DNA of 64,000 nt, from positions 4,278,001 through 4,342,000 of the forward strand of contig NZ_CP074372.1 of the NCBI RefSeq assembly GCF_018362995.1, given 5' to 3'. How positions within the stretch are numbered: the stretch's first letter is position 1; each line of letters opens with the position of its first letter. The notes beneath the pieces were generated by a model. That model ran no database searches. It saw only the letters and a list, made by a program, of their open reading frames with translations, and was not told the DNA's origin. This document shows positions 8,628 through 18,126 of this stretch, one piece after another. A program made the position numbers and the translations under genes. The stretch comes from Chryseobacterium indologenes (GTDB lineage: Bacteria; Bacteroidota; Bacteroidia; Flavobacteriales; Weeksellaceae).

Positions 8628-8657
8628 CCGCAGGAAGTATTTTTCTGCGGTTTTTTT
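8628..8657 (+). terminator. Rho-independent terminator
   Basis: CCGCAG and CTGCGG pair around an 11-base loop, followed by a run of T on the plus strand. The T-run reaches the recG stop codon, so the rightward transcript ends at the tail of the convergent recG gene. Confidence 0.7.
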
Positions 8658-10743
8658 ATGAAATTTTACTCCATTTGTTTTTTCCTTTATAATATCTGAT
8701 ATAATAGTTTTTAATGATCAGATTATCAGGCCTGGACAGCATTGGATCAGCTTCCAGAATTTTTTCTACCGTATTTTTTGTTGTTTTGATGATCGCCGAA
8801 TCATTGATCAGGTCTAATCTCTTAAAATCTACCACACCACTTTGCTGGGTACCCAGAATATCTCCAGGACCCCGAAGCTGCATATCCACTTCAGAAATTT
8901 TAAAGCCGTCATTGGTTTCAGTCATTGTCTTAATACGCGTTCTGCTTTCTTTCGACAATTTATCCGATGTCATCAGGATACAGTAACTCTGTTCAGCACC
9001 TCTTCCTACACGTCCTCTCAGCTGATGGAGTTGTGAAAGGCCAAACCTTTCTGAACTTTCAATAACCATTACGGAAGCATTAGGGACATTTACCCCGACT
9101 TCAATTACGGTAGTTGCCACCATAATTTCAGCTTTTCCCGAAGCAAAATAAGCCATTGCGGCATCCTTTTCATCCGGCTTCATTTTCCCGTGAAGCATGG
9201 TCACATTGTACTCTGAGAAATAATCCATGACATGTTCCAAACCTTCCACCAGATTTTTGTAATCTAAGGTTTCAGATTCCTCAATAAGCGGATATACAAA
9301 ATAGACCTGTCTGCCTTTCTTAATTTCATCTTTACAGAAATTATAGACATAAAGTCTGTCTTTTTCACGTCTGTGAGCAGTAATGATGGGTTTTCTTCCC
9401 ACAGGCATTTCATCAATCACGGAAACATCCAGATCAGAATAAAAGCTCATCGCAAGCGTCCTTGGAATAGGAGTAGCGGTCATCACCAGAATATGGGGCG
9501 GAATTTTATTTTTGGCCCAAAGCTTAGCCCGCTGGGCAACTCCGAATCTATGCTGCTCATCAATAATTGCGAGTCCTAGATTTTTAAATTTAACCTTATC
9601 TTCCAAAACAGCATGGGTTCCTACTAGGATTGAAAGGGTACCATTTTCCAGTTCTTCATGGATAATTCTCCTTTCTGCTGCTTTGCTTGATCCGGTCAGA
9701 ATGCGGATATTGATTCCTGTCTTTTCTAACAGTTCTTTAATACCATTATAATGCTGTTGGGCAAGAATTTCCGTGGGAGCCATCAAACAGCTCTGAAAAC
9801 CGTTGTCCATAGCAATAAGCATGGTTAACAAGGCCACCATTGTTTTCCCTGATCCTACATCTCCCTGTAAAAGCCTGTTCATCTGAATTGGCCTTTTCAT
9901 ATCAATCCGTATTTCCTTTAATACTCTTTTCTGTGCATTGGTAAGCTCAAAGGGAAGGTGGTTTTCATAGAAATCATTAAAATGATCTCCAATAATTGGG
10001 AAAGGATTACCATAAGCCTGTGTTTTATGGTGAAGTTTTTTCAAACCATATCCTAATTGAAAAAAGAATGATTCTTCAAATTTTAATCTGTAATCAGCCT
10101 TATCAAAATGCTCTTTATCCTTTGGAAAATGAACATTCAGGAAAGCGTGCTGTCTTGACATGAATTTAAAGGTTTTCATCAGGTACTCCGGGAAATTTTC
10201 TTCAATAAGACTCGGAATTTCTTTGCAGATATTTCTCAATGCATTCTGAAAAAACCTTTGACTTAATCCTCTTTTAGTCAGTTTTTCTGAACTCGGATAA
10301 ATAGGTTTAAGTCTTGTATCTCCTTCTTTATTTTCCTCAGCTTCTATTTCAGGATGCGGCATAGAAAACTGACGGTTGAAAACATTAATTTTCCCGAAAA
10401 TATAAACCTCTTTATTAATAGGAAGCTGCTCTTTCAGCCATTTTGAATACTGGAACCATACCAGATCCATACTGCCCGTTTCATCATTGAATTTCGCAGA
10501 TAATCTTTTAGTCTTCCCGGTCTGGATTTCCTGAACATGAGTGATTCTTCCCCTTAATTGTATTTCCTGGCTGCTTTCTTCCTGAAGCTGAGAAACTGTA
10601 TAAATTTTACTTTTATCCAGATAGCGGATTGGGTAGAAGTTCAGCATATCTTCAACAGTGGTTAGGCCCAATACACTTTTAATGAGTTTAGCTCTTTCCG
10701 GACCTATTCCTTTTACGTATTCTATGGAGGTTTCGAGATTCAT
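8656..10743 (-). CDS. recG: ATP-dependent DNA helicase RecG
   Basis: The 695-residue protein remodels stalled replication forks and branch-migrates Holliday junctions. An N-terminal helical and OB-fold wedge region (about 1-150) precedes a superfamily 2 helicase core. Visible motifs are LTNAQKRVLKEI (motif Ia region), Walker A GDVGSGKT at 294-301, the DEQH box in AIIDEQHRFGVAQR, motif III MTATPIPRTLAMS, and motif VI QLRGRVGRG. The length is typical of RecG (about 690-700). It stands alone on the minus strand, convergent with the receiver gene, with a thioredoxin terminator between it and the next upstream gene. Confidence 0.95.
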   Translation of the reverse strand: MNLETSIEYVKGIGPERAKLIKSVLGLTTVEDMLNFYPIRYLDKSKIYTVSQLQEESSQEIQLRGRITHVQEIQTGKTKRLSAKFNDETGSMDLVWFQYSKWLKEQLPINKEVYIFGKINVFNRQFSMPHPEIEAEENKEGDTRLKPIYPSSEKLTKRGLSQRFFQNALRNICKEIPSLIEENFPEYLMKTFKFMSRQHAFLNVHFPKDKEHFDKADYRLKFEESFFFQLGYGLKKLHHKTQAYGNPFPIIGDHFNDFYENHLPFELTNAQKRVLKEIRIDMKRPIQMNRLLQGDVGSGKTMVALLTMLIAMDNGFQSCLMAPTEILAQQHYNGIKELLEKTGINIRILTGSSKAAERRIIHEELENGTLSILVGTHAVLEDKVKFKNLGLAIIDEQHRFGVAQRAKLWAKNKIPPHILVMTATPIPRTLAMSFYSDLDVSVIDEMPVGRKPIITAHRREKDRLYVYNFCKDEIKKGRQVYFVYPLIEESETLDYKNLVEGLEHVMDYFSEYNVTMLHGKMKPDEKDAAMAYFASGKAEIMVATTVIEVGVNVPNASVMVIESSERFGLSQLHQLRGRVGRGAEQSYCILMTSDKLSKESRTRIKTMTETNDGFKISEVDMQLRGPGDILGTQQSGVVDFKRLDLINDSAIIKTTKNTVEKILEADPMLSRPDNLIIKNYYIRYYKGKNKWSKIS

Positions 10744-10825
10744 TTTCAGATTTCAGGATGCGGAGTTTTGAATTTTTTGATCCTTATTTTTTGACAAAAG
10801 AAATAAAGGTTCGAATTTCGGTAAA

Positions 10826-10856
10826 ATTAAAAAGACTTCCAAAAAAATTGGAAGTC
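10826..10856 (-). terminator. Terminator of the thioredoxin-like gene
   Basis: GACTTCCAA and TTGGAAGTC (10834-10842 and 10848-10856) form a perfect 9-bp stem. On the minus strand it is followed by a run of five T. Confidence 0.65.
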
Positions 10857-10902
10857 CGTATGGTGATTTTTTAGAATTAAATCCGGAAATCGGGATCTCT
10901 AA

Positions 10903-11436
10903 TTAATCTTTGATTTTAGGTTTGAACTTTTTCTGGTAATCTTCCCATTGTTCTCTGGTTTTAATCTTTTTGAACAAATCTTTTGAGATCAGTTCCAAAT
11001 AGGGTTCCAGTTCCTTGGCAGATAATTCTCCCTGAAGAATGGTAATAGGATCTCCATGTTCATCCAGAAATACAGTACTCGGAACAGCACCTACATTCAT
11101 ATACTGTGTAAATTCATGAAGTGAATTTTTTCCTTTTCTGTGTTCAGTATTGGGATTTGAAAATGTTCTTCCAAAGATATCAATACTCTTTTTTTCTTCT
11201 GCATTAAACTTTACAGGATAATAATTCTCGTTCAGGTTTTGAGCAATCACAGGATGTCCATAAGTTTTTTTGTCCATGATTTTACATGGGCCGCACCAGT
11301 CTGCATAAAAATCAATAAGTATTTTTTTGGGATTTTCCTTTTGAGCTTTTAAGGCTTCCTCAATGGTCATCCACTTTACCTGGGCAAAACTAAAATTTAA
11401 TAAAAGTAAGAGAACTATGCTTAAAATTTTCTTCAT
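10903..11436 (-). CDS. Exported thioredoxin-fold protein
   Basis: The 177-residue protein begins with a Sec signal peptide (MKKILSIVLLLLLNFSFAQ) and has a thioredoxin domain with the active site DWCGPC at Cys48 and Cys51, followed by the cis-proline region NVGAVPSTVFLDEHG. It probably reduces or isomerises disulfides in periplasmic proteins. A segment of about 25 residues between the active-site helix and the cis-Pro strand (GRTFSNPNTEHRKGKNSLHE) is longer than in cytoplasmic thioredoxin and resembles DsbD-gamma-like or thioredoxin_7 proteins. It lies 40 bases downstream of a POT transporter on the same strand and may be cotranscribed with it. Confidence 0.85.
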   Translation of the reverse strand: MKKILSIVLLLLLNFSFAQVKWMTIEEALKAQKENPKKILIDFYADWCGPCKIMDKKTYGHPVIAQNLNENYYPVKFNAEEKKSIDIFGRTFSNPNTEHRKGKNSLHEFTQYMNVGAVPSTVFLDEHGDPITILQGELSAKELEPYLELISKDLFKKIKTREQWEDYQKKFKPKIKD

Positions 11437-11476
11437 ATTGTGATATTTAGGTAAAAATAAGCATAATTACTTATTT

Positions 11477-12988
11477 CTATTTTACATCTTGCATTAATTT
11501 TTTCACGTACGGAGATATCAAAATTAATACCACTCCGGCAATTACCGCGTATAATCCCAATTGTTTATATCCATCAGTATAAGTGATCAAAGCATCATAG
11601 TTGGTAGACCCTTTCTTTGAGGTAGCGAGACTGGCTCCGATAATCCCTGCAACATACTGCCCATAAGCGGAAGCAAGAAACCACATTCCCATCATCATTC
11701 CCTGAAGATTTTTAGTAGAAAGCTTCGTCATAATAGACAATCCGATAGGAGAGAGGCACAATTCTCCAAGGGTAATGATTAATAATGCCAGGGTAAAGAA
11801 GTTCAATGAAGTAATTCCCTGAAGGTCTGCAAATAATCGGGTAGCAAACAGAACATAATATCCTAATCCTAAGAAAATAAATCCTAATCCGAATTTAATA
11901 ATAGTATTAGGTTCAATTTTTCTCTTATTAAGCCAGATCCAAAGAAGTCCGATCAATGGAGCAAGGAAAATAATAAAGAAAGCTCCTCCTGAATTATTCA
12001 CACCATTCGGGTCTAATCCAAAAAGATCTTTATTAAGGTTTTTAGCGGCAAAAATGCTTAAGGAACCTCCGCTTTGTTCGTAAATTCCCCAGAATATGAT
12101 TGAAAATATAATGAAAACGAGTGCTGCCCAAAGCTTTTTACGTTCTGAAGCAGTTACTTTAGACATTTCATAGAATAAATAGATTAAGGTTAATGGCCCG
12201 ATTGTCCACATAAAATAATCCGTATATTCTGTTTTAGCAACCATTGTCATAATGATAGGTACAAAAACCAATGACAAAACATATACTCCGTATTCTTTCC
12301 ATTTTGGAATTGGAGCTGCCTTTGTTTCTGCTAAAGGATGTCCGGGCTGTAAACCGATAGTACCTAATGTTCTTTGTGTAAATACAAAGTTAATCAAGCT
12401 GACCACCATTACTATTGAAGCTAATCCGAAAGCAATATGCCATCTCATTTCTTCTGCAATAACATTACTTAGGAATTCTCCTTTACCAATAGCAATACAT
12501 AAATAGCCGCCTAATAATGCTCCAAGATTAATTCCCGCATAAAAAAGCGAAAAGCCTGCATCAGCTCTTGAATCATTAGGCTTATAAAGTTGTCCCACCA
12601 TAGATGAGATATTAGGTTTGAAGAAACCTGTCCCTACTACGGTGAATGCTATTCCGAGGAAAAAGAATTTATGGGGATCTGTAGCCAAAATTAAACTTCC
12701 TACGATCATCAGTAGACCTCCCCAGAACAGAGATTTTCTGAATCCTAAAATTTTATCGGCAAAAAGTCCGCCTACAAAAGTAAAGGCATATACGAAGGCC
12801 TGAGTAGCACCATATTGAAGGTTGGCTTCTTTTTCATGGAAATTAAGCTGTGAGATCATAAAGAAGACCAGCATTCCACGCATTCCGTAGAAACAGAAAC
12901 GTTCCCACATTTCAGAGAAAAAAAGGCTCCAGATCTGTCTGGGATATTTTCCTTTGAAATCTTGTATTTCATCTAAAGTTAAGCTCAT
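11477..12988 (-). CDS. POT-family peptide:H+ symporter (copy 1)
   Basis: The 503-residue membrane protein belongs to the proton-dependent oligopeptide transporters (MFS superfamily, PTR2), importing di- and tripeptides with protons. The family signature EMWERFCFYGMRG is near the N-terminus and the second one, GTGFFKPNISSMVGQLY, follows in the loop after TM4. About 12-14 hydrophobic segments are spread over the chain. It is the shortest of three paralogues in this cluster (503, 584 and 551 residues). Its start is 24 bases beyond the end of a decayed yhcG-like gene, so its promoter may lie within that remnant; no exact TAnnTTTG box is seen there. Confidence 0.88.
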   Translation of the reverse strand: MSLTLDEIQDFKGKYPRQIWSLFFSEMWERFCFYGMRGMLVFFMISQLNFHEKEANLQYGATQAFVYAFTFVGGLFADKILGFRKSLFWGGLLMIVGSLILATDPHKFFFLGIAFTVVGTGFFKPNISSMVGQLYKPNDSRADAGFSLFYAGINLGALLGGYLCIAIGKGEFLSNVIAEEMRWHIAFGLASIVMVVSLINFVFTQRTLGTIGLQPGHPLAETKAAPIPKWKEYGVYVLSLVFVPIIMTMVAKTEYTDYFMWTIGPLTLIYLFYEMSKVTASERKKLWAALVFIIFSIIFWGIYEQSGGSLSIFAAKNLNKDLFGLDPNGVNNSGGAFFIIFLAPLIGLLWIWLNKRKIEPNTIIKFGLGFIFLGLGYYVLFATRLFADLQGITSLNFFTLALLIITLGELCLSPIGLSIMTKLSTKNLQGMMMGMWFLASAYGQYVAGIIGASLATSKKGSTNYDALITYTDGYKQLGLYAVIAGVVLILISPYVKKLMQDVK

Positions 12989-13011
12989 AATGATATATGA
13001 TTAAGTTCTAA

Positions 13012-13557
13012 TTAAGGGTTTTTATCTTTCTGATCCAGTTCAAAACGAATTCTGTCCTGGTCAATAATTTGTTTTAATTCTTCTTCTTTTGGGAGGTACA
13101 GCAGGTATTTGCTGGCAAATAAATTGTTTTTATCATTCAAAATGGAAATTGATTAATCTCTGTAATTCCAGTTAATTTGAACAGATTCGTTGATGTAATA
13201 ATTTATTTTATCAGTGTGGTCAAGCTTTATCAAGAGTCTATAGTGGGTCCAGCTTAATTCGTGACGCAATGCGTCACATATCGGAAATATATGATAGAAG
13301 GACCTCATATTTCTTAGGTTGCTTTCATCAAACCTCTTTCCAAATTCTAAGGTAAGCTTCTGTGAAAGTTTTTTAAGCGTATATTTTCCATATTCTGCAC
13401 GTTCTTTTCCCTGTTGTTTGTCTTCAACAATAAGTTTTCCAATCTGCCCGTAGGTAAGCAGTAGAGTAGAATTCGCTATCCGAAACACCTTTTCGCGCGA
13501 CTGTCTAATGATTTCCTTTACGGATTGGAATAAAGAATCTTCGGAAATTTCCATCAT
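13012..13557 (-). pseudogene. YhcG/DUF1016 nuclease remnant (internal deletion, in-frame stop)
   Basis: The first 134 codons (13557-13153) encode the DUF1016 N-terminal domain of YhcG-type PDDEXK nucleases (LLLTYGQIGKLIVE, FDESNLRNMRSFYHIFP, LSWTHYRLLIK) and stop with TAA after NWNYRD. In the same frame beyond that stop, to a TAA at 13012, the sequence reads LNDKNNLFASKYLLYLP followed by KEEELKQ, which resembles the extreme C-terminus of full-length DUF1016 proteins. The middle, including the PD-(D/E)XK catalytic part expected in a protein of about 340-370 residues, is missing. The gene thus looks internally deleted and inactive. A short N-terminal-domain protein might still be made. Confidence 0.75.
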
Positions 13558-13565
13558 ACGAAAAT

Positions 13566-13594
13566 AAAAAAAACCTCTGACTTAGCAGAGGTTT
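13566..13594 (-). terminator. Terminator of POT transporter copy 2
   Basis: AAACCTCTG and CAGAGGTTT pair around a six-base loop; on the minus strand a T-rich run follows. The yhcG remnant starts just downstream. Confidence 0.7.
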
Positions 13595-13616
13595 TATTCA
13601 TATTTTGTTAATGCAG

Positions 13617-15371
13617 CTAGTTTACACCATGCATCATTTTCTTTAAGATAGGTGAAATTAAACCTAAAATTACAGATGCAATACCACAAAGTACTACGAA
13701 TACCATGAAGAATTCAAATAGATTGTGAATTTCAAATCCTACAAAAGTAGGGTTGTGTAATGGAAGCTGAGCTTTATCAAAAGCAGCTACCTGATCTGCA
13801 GTTAAAGTTACTTTTTTATCTAATACATCCTGAAGATTTACTCCTATCTCTTCAGCTTTTTTAAACTTATCACCTGTTGCAGGGATAAGTGCTCCTAATG
13901 AACCAGCTAATGCATAACCAGCAGCGTTAGAAATGAAGAATACACCATATAATAATGAAGCAAATCTTTTTGGAGCCAGTTTACCAACCAATGATAAACC
14001 GATTGGAGAAAGACAAAGCTCACCACAAGTCTGGATGAAGTATAAAAGCATTAACCATTTGATTGCTAATAATCCTGAGTTTCCAAGATCTTTTACATTG
14101 TGTGCAATGATGAAATAAGAAAGAGCAATTAATGCCAATCCCATTGCTTGTTTGAACGGAGACACAGGCTCTTTTCCCTTTGCTCTCAGTTTATCCCAAC
14201 ACAAACTGAAAGGAACAGCCAAAAGAACTACGAAAATTCCGTTGAAAATCTGAACCATTGAAGGTGGCATATTCCATCCGAAAATGTTTCTGTCCGTCTG
14301 GTTATCTGCAATAAATGTTAATGAAGATCCAGCCTGTTCAAAAGCTGCCCAGAAAAAGATAATGAAGAATGAAACGATATAGATTACCCAGATTCTTTGT
14401 CTTTCAACCTTGTTTTCTGCAGAAGACATAATCAGGAAGGCAAGGGAAATACCTGCGGCATAGATGAATGGGTAGATAATTCCTTTAATCATTTGTCCCA
14501 TTTCTACTGAGTTGAATCCAAGTTCTCCTACCAATAAGTATCTGAATACGAAGAATAGAGCAACAAATATAGCTACAGTAATTCCTAAGAATGTACCTGA
14601 GAATTTTGCTGTTTGAGTTTCTCCCTCCTCGAAATCTGCACTTGTATTGTTTTTTGGTAATCCTCCGATAGGTCTTCCTTCCGGAGTAACTACATATTTG
14701 TTTTTAAGGATAAAGAATGTTATTGTTCCGATTACCATCGCAATAGAAGCAGCTAAGAATCCCCATTTGAAAGCGAAGATATCTCTCACTCCGGTCGCAG
14801 CATCTTTTACGTCTCCTACGTATGGACAGATAAACTGACCTAAGAATGCTCCGATGTTGATCCCCATATAGAAAATGGTGAAAGCTGAATCCAGTTTAGA
14901 CTTTTCCTGTTTTGGATAAAGACTCCCTACCATTGAGGAAATATTCGGTTTGAAGAATCCATTACCGAAAATGATAACGAATAATGCCAGCCACATAATC
15001 AGTTTAGCACTTCCAATGTCTGCTGAAAAAGTTGAAGCACTGATAAATAATAAGAACTGGCCAATAGCCATCAACGATCCACCAATGATGATCGCGAATC
15101 TGTTTCCGATATATTTATCAGCAATAAATCCTCCCAAAAGAGGTGTTAAATAACATAACGCTAGAAATCCACCATAGATGATTGCCGCATCAGCTTCTTT
15201 TATTAATAAGGAATTTACCATGAAGAGCGTCAAAAGTGCTCTCATCCCATAAAAGTTGAAACGCTCCCACATTTCTGTTCCGAAAAGAACCCATAATCCT
15301 TTAGGATGCCTGGAATTCTTATTCTCTACAAATTCATCCGGTTTCGGACTCAATGCTTCAATATTATCCAT
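13617..15371 (-). CDS. POT-family peptide:H+ symporter (copy 2)
   Basis: The 584-residue membrane protein has both PTR2 signatures: TEMWERFNFYGMRALL near residue 35 and GNGFFKPNISSMVGSLY. A hydrophilic N-terminal tail of about 25 residues and a longer C-terminal region (a soluble loop with DVLDKKVTLTADQVAAFDK before the last helices) make it larger than copy 1. It should import small peptides using the proton gradient across the inner membrane. The start is supported by an upstream promoter with TTG, 19 bases, and TATATTTG. It has its own promoter and terminator, so it is transcribed separately from its paralogues. Confidence 0.9.
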   Translation of the reverse strand: MDNIEALSPKPDEFVENKNSRHPKGLWVLFGTEMWERFNFYGMRALLTLFMVNSLLIKEADAAIIYGGFLALCYLTPLLGGFIADKYIGNRFAIIIGGSLMAIGQFLLFISASTFSADIGSAKLIMWLALFVIIFGNGFFKPNISSMVGSLYPKQEKSKLDSAFTIFYMGINIGAFLGQFICPYVGDVKDAATGVRDIFAFKWGFLAASIAMVIGTITFFILKNKYVVTPEGRPIGGLPKNNTSADFEEGETQTAKFSGTFLGITVAIFVALFFVFRYLLVGELGFNSVEMGQMIKGIIYPFIYAAGISLAFLIMSSAENKVERQRIWVIYIVSFFIIFFWAAFEQAGSSLTFIADNQTDRNIFGWNMPPSMVQIFNGIFVVLLAVPFSLCWDKLRAKGKEPVSPFKQAMGLALIALSYFIIAHNVKDLGNSGLLAIKWLMLLYFIQTCGELCLSPIGLSLVGKLAPKRFASLLYGVFFISNAAGYALAGSLGALIPATGDKFKKAEEIGVNLQDVLDKKVTLTADQVAAFDKAQLPLHNPTFVGFEIHNLFEFFMVFVVLCGIASVILGLISPILKKMMHGVN

Positions 15372-15399
15372 TTCTATTGTTAATTTTTGTTAAGACTGA

Positions 15400-15429
15400 C
15401 AAATATAGTTTATTTTGGGTTTTTGGCAA
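15400..15429 (-). promoter_or_regulatory. Promoter of POT transporter copy 2
   Basis: On the minus strand TTG (15427-15429) is followed after exactly 19 bases by TATATTTG (15400-15407), a full match to the Bacteroidota -33/-7 promoter. It lies about 29 bases before the start codon at 15371. Confidence 0.65.
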
Positions 15430-15451
15430 GTTTTTAATTTTATTTTTAAAT

Positions 15452-15480
15452 AAAAAAGCTGCGGAACTATTCCGCAGCTT
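15452..15480 (-). terminator. Terminator of POT transporter copy 3
   Basis: AAGCTGCGGA and TCCGCAGCTT form a perfect 10-bp stem with a 5-base loop, followed by T residues on the minus strand. Confidence 0.75.
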
Positions 15481-15503
15481 GCTAATCTTTATAATATCAA
15501 TGA

Positions 15504-17159
15504 TTAATGTCCTTTTTCCTTCATAATTTTGTTCAATCTTTTTAACATAGAAAGACCCAAAAGTGTAGCAAATATTAACAAACCAAAGTTGACAAGGAAA
15601 TAATTCGTCTTGTTTTCGTAATTATACCAGGTACTTGCTAGGATTCCTGAAAGTTTATTTCCCACAGAGTTGGCCAGGAAAAATCCTCCCATCATCAATG
15701 CAGTAATCCTTGCAGGGGAAAGTTTTGAAACGAATGAAAGTCCCATTGGGGATAAACATAACTCCCCGATGGTAATTACCCCGTAGCTGGCAACAAGCCA
15801 TAAAGGAGACACTTTTACAGCTCCGTTATCGCCGGCCATAACTGCTAAAACCATCACCAGACAGGAAAGTCCGGAAATAAATAATCCTAAAACAATCTTA
15901 GTAGGAGTTAGAGGTTCTTTTCCTTTTCTTCTCAACAATGCCCAGAACCCAACAATCACTGGAGTCAATGCTATAACCCAGAACGGATTGATAGACTGGA
16001 ATAATTCTGTATTGTACAGATAAACTTTATTTTCAGGATTTTTCTCAAGGGTAGCGCGCTGTTCAGGAGATATATTTTTAAAATAAACATCTTTGCCCAT
16101 TTCTTTCTTTGTGTCTCCTTTGTCATCCTTTTGAGATCTGAACTGGTTGTCATACACCGGAGTTTCTTTGTTTTCATAGCTCTTACCTTCCACCATATAA
16201 ATACCTTCCAATGGCTTTTCAAGAGAAGCAGGAACACTTCTGTCCGTATAATAATTCGCCCATCGAGTTAAAGCTGTCCCATTCTGTTTGAATACAGCCC
16301 AGAAGAACATACTGATCAGGAATACAGAAAGTAATGCTCCGATAGAGGCTTTTTCATCGGGTTTAGCCTTAAAGTAAAGAGAGGCATAGAAGTAAATAAC
16401 AGGTATACATGCAAAAATAAAGGCATCTGTACTGTCACTTCCAAAAATATTGTTAGGAACAAACCAGCCTATTACTCCGGCGATAATGGCAGGAACAAAA
16501 ACTTTAAGCATAATTTCCGAAAGCTTGGTATCTCCTTCCTGTACAGGTTTCATCTGTGCAGCATGGATATAATGCTTTCTTCCGATGGTAAAAATTACCA
16601 TACCGATAAGCATTCCCACTCCGGCAGTGATGAAAGCCTCACCCCAGCCAAATTTATTACGCATAAATGCAGCAATGATGTTACAGATAAATGCTCCGAT
16701 ATTGATTCCCATATAGAAAATATTATATCCGGAGTCTTTATTCGCTTTATAAGGTTCTTCAGAATAAAGGTTTCCTAATAATGTTGAGATCGTCGGCTTA
16801 AAGAAACCATTTCCTATGATAATTAATGCCAGTGAAGCATAAAACAGAGGTAAATCTTTAAATACTCCCATTCCTATATATCCGGCAGCCATTAAAAAAC
16901 CTCCCAGATAGATAGATTTAATATATCCTAAAACTCTGTCTGCCAGGAATCCACCAATGAAGGGAGTCAGATAAGTTAAGGCAATATAAGTTCCGAAAAT
17001 GTCATCAGCAGTTTTATCCGGAAGTCCAAGTCCGCCTTTCATACCAGTAGGCTCAATAACATACAGAACAAAGATTCCAAGAATCAGGTAATACCCGAAA
17101 CGCTCCCACATCTCTGTGAAAAAGAGGAAGGGCAGCCCTTTAGGATGTTTAGTCTTCAT
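15504..17159 (-). CDS. POT-family peptide:H+ symporter (copy 3)
   Basis: I chose the ATG at 17159 (MKTKHPKGLPFLFFTEMWER), giving 551 residues, because the paralogues place HPKGL directly before the first helix; an in-frame ATG at 17183 would add eight unsupported residues. PTR2 signatures are TEMWERFGYYLILG and GNGFFKPTISTLLGNLY. The second aromatic motif reads FGYYLILG rather than F-YYGMR, a divergence from copies 1 and 2. Between about residues 300 and 390 it carries a long charged loop (for example SQKDDKGDTKKEMGKDVYF) that the other copies lack, probably a periplasmic insertion. Peptide import is the likely role, but substrate preference may differ. Confidence 0.88.
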   Translation of the reverse strand: MKTKHPKGLPFLFFTEMWERFGYYLILGIFVLYVIEPTGMKGGLGLPDKTADDIFGTYIALTYLTPFIGGFLADRVLGYIKSIYLGGFLMAAGYIGMGVFKDLPLFYASLALIIIGNGFFKPTISTLLGNLYSEEPYKANKDSGYNIFYMGINIGAFICNIIAAFMRNKFGWGEAFITAGVGMLIGMVIFTIGRKHYIHAAQMKPVQEGDTKLSEIMLKVFVPAIIAGVIGWFVPNNIFGSDSTDAFIFACIPVIYFYASLYFKAKPDEKASIGALLSVFLISMFFWAVFKQNGTALTRWANYYTDRSVPASLEKPLEGIYMVEGKSYENKETPVYDNQFRSQKDDKGDTKKEMGKDVYFKNISPEQRATLEKNPENKVYLYNTELFQSINPFWVIALTPVIVGFWALLRRKGKEPLTPTKIVLGLFISGLSCLVMVLAVMAGDNGAVKVSPLWLVASYGVITIGELCLSPMGLSFVSKLSPARITALMMGGFFLANSVGNKLSGILASTWYNYENKTNYFLVNFGLLIFATLLGLSMLKRLNKIMKEKGH

Positions 17160-17301
17160 ATATTCAATTTTCAAATTTCCCAAAAATAAGTTTTTAATTT
17201 TAATTGATAAAATAAATAATACTTGCCTAAATGATTAATGAAATAAATATAAAATCGCTTTGACTGAAGCATAAAGTTTTTTAAATTGACCCAATTAAAC
17301 T

Positions 17302-18126
17302 ATGAAAAAGCTATTATTTTTATTATTGGGAACATTTGTTTGTTTTTCTCAAAGCAACAGGTTTGTGTATGATGTTGTATCTAAGAAAGATTCCACCTCA
17401 AATAATCTTATTAAAGAAAATTTTAATCTGGATATTTCTAAAGATGAAATGAAATATTATAATAGAATATACTATATCAATGATTCAATATTTGCGACTA
17501 AAAATCAATATGGATTTAAAGGATATAAACAGACTTCATTTCTGATTAAAAAAAATAACAGTAATGAATACCAAAACTATGAATATATAGGTGATGTTAA
17601 TTTTTATAAAGTAGATGGAAAGGCAGAGCAGAACTGGAAAATTTCGGATAGTACCAAAACATTTGGGGGCTATCAAGTTCAAAAAGCTGTAACGGAGTTT
17701 GGAGGAAGAAGCTGGGTGGCATGGTTTTCCAAAGATATTCCGATTCCTTATGGGCCTTATAAATTCAATGGTTTACCTGGACTTATTATGGAATTGTATG
17801 ATGCTAAAAAAGACTATCAATTCAAAGTTATTAAAAGCGAAAAAATTACAGAGGATTATAAACAGGTTTCATTAGAAAATTCCATTTCCAGAGCAATTCC
17901 TGTTAATCAGGCTAAGCTGGACAAACTAAAATTAGAACTATATGAAAGTCCTTTCAAATATATATTGAATGGAAGACTTGTTTTGACTGAAGGAAAAAAA
18001 CTGGAACTCGAAGATGGTAACATTCTCACCAAAGAACAGTTGAAACCTGCTGAGGCCAATGAAAGAAAAAAAATAAAGTCTTTTAATAATCCAATAGAAC
18101 TGGATAAAGCTGTAAAATATCCTTAA
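17302..18126 (+). CDS. GLPGLI family protein, exported
   Basis: The 274-residue protein starts with a short signal peptide (MKKLLFLLLGTFVCFSQ) and contains the family-defining string FNGLPGLIMELYD near residue 155, preceded by WVAWFSKDIPIPYGPYKF. GLPGLI proteins (TIGR01200) occur in multiple copies in Bacteroidota. They are predicted to be periplasmic or outer-membrane associated, and their molecular role is unknown. The gene is single, convergent with the DPP-IV-type peptidase, and shares a bidirectional terminator with it. Confidence 0.88.
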   Translation: MKKLLFLLLGTFVCFSQSNRFVYDVVSKKDSTSNNLIKENFNLDISKDEMKYYNRIYYINDSIFATKNQYGFKGYKQTSFLIKKNNSNEYQNYEYIGDVNFYKVDGKAEQNWKISDSTKTFGGYQVQKAVTEFGGRSWVAWFSKDIPIPYGPYKFNGLPGLIMELYDAKKDYQFKVIKSEKITEDYKQVSLENSISRAIPVNQAKLDKLKLELYESPFKYILNGRLVLTEGKKLELEDGNILTKEQLKPAEANERKKIKSFNNPIELDKAVKYP

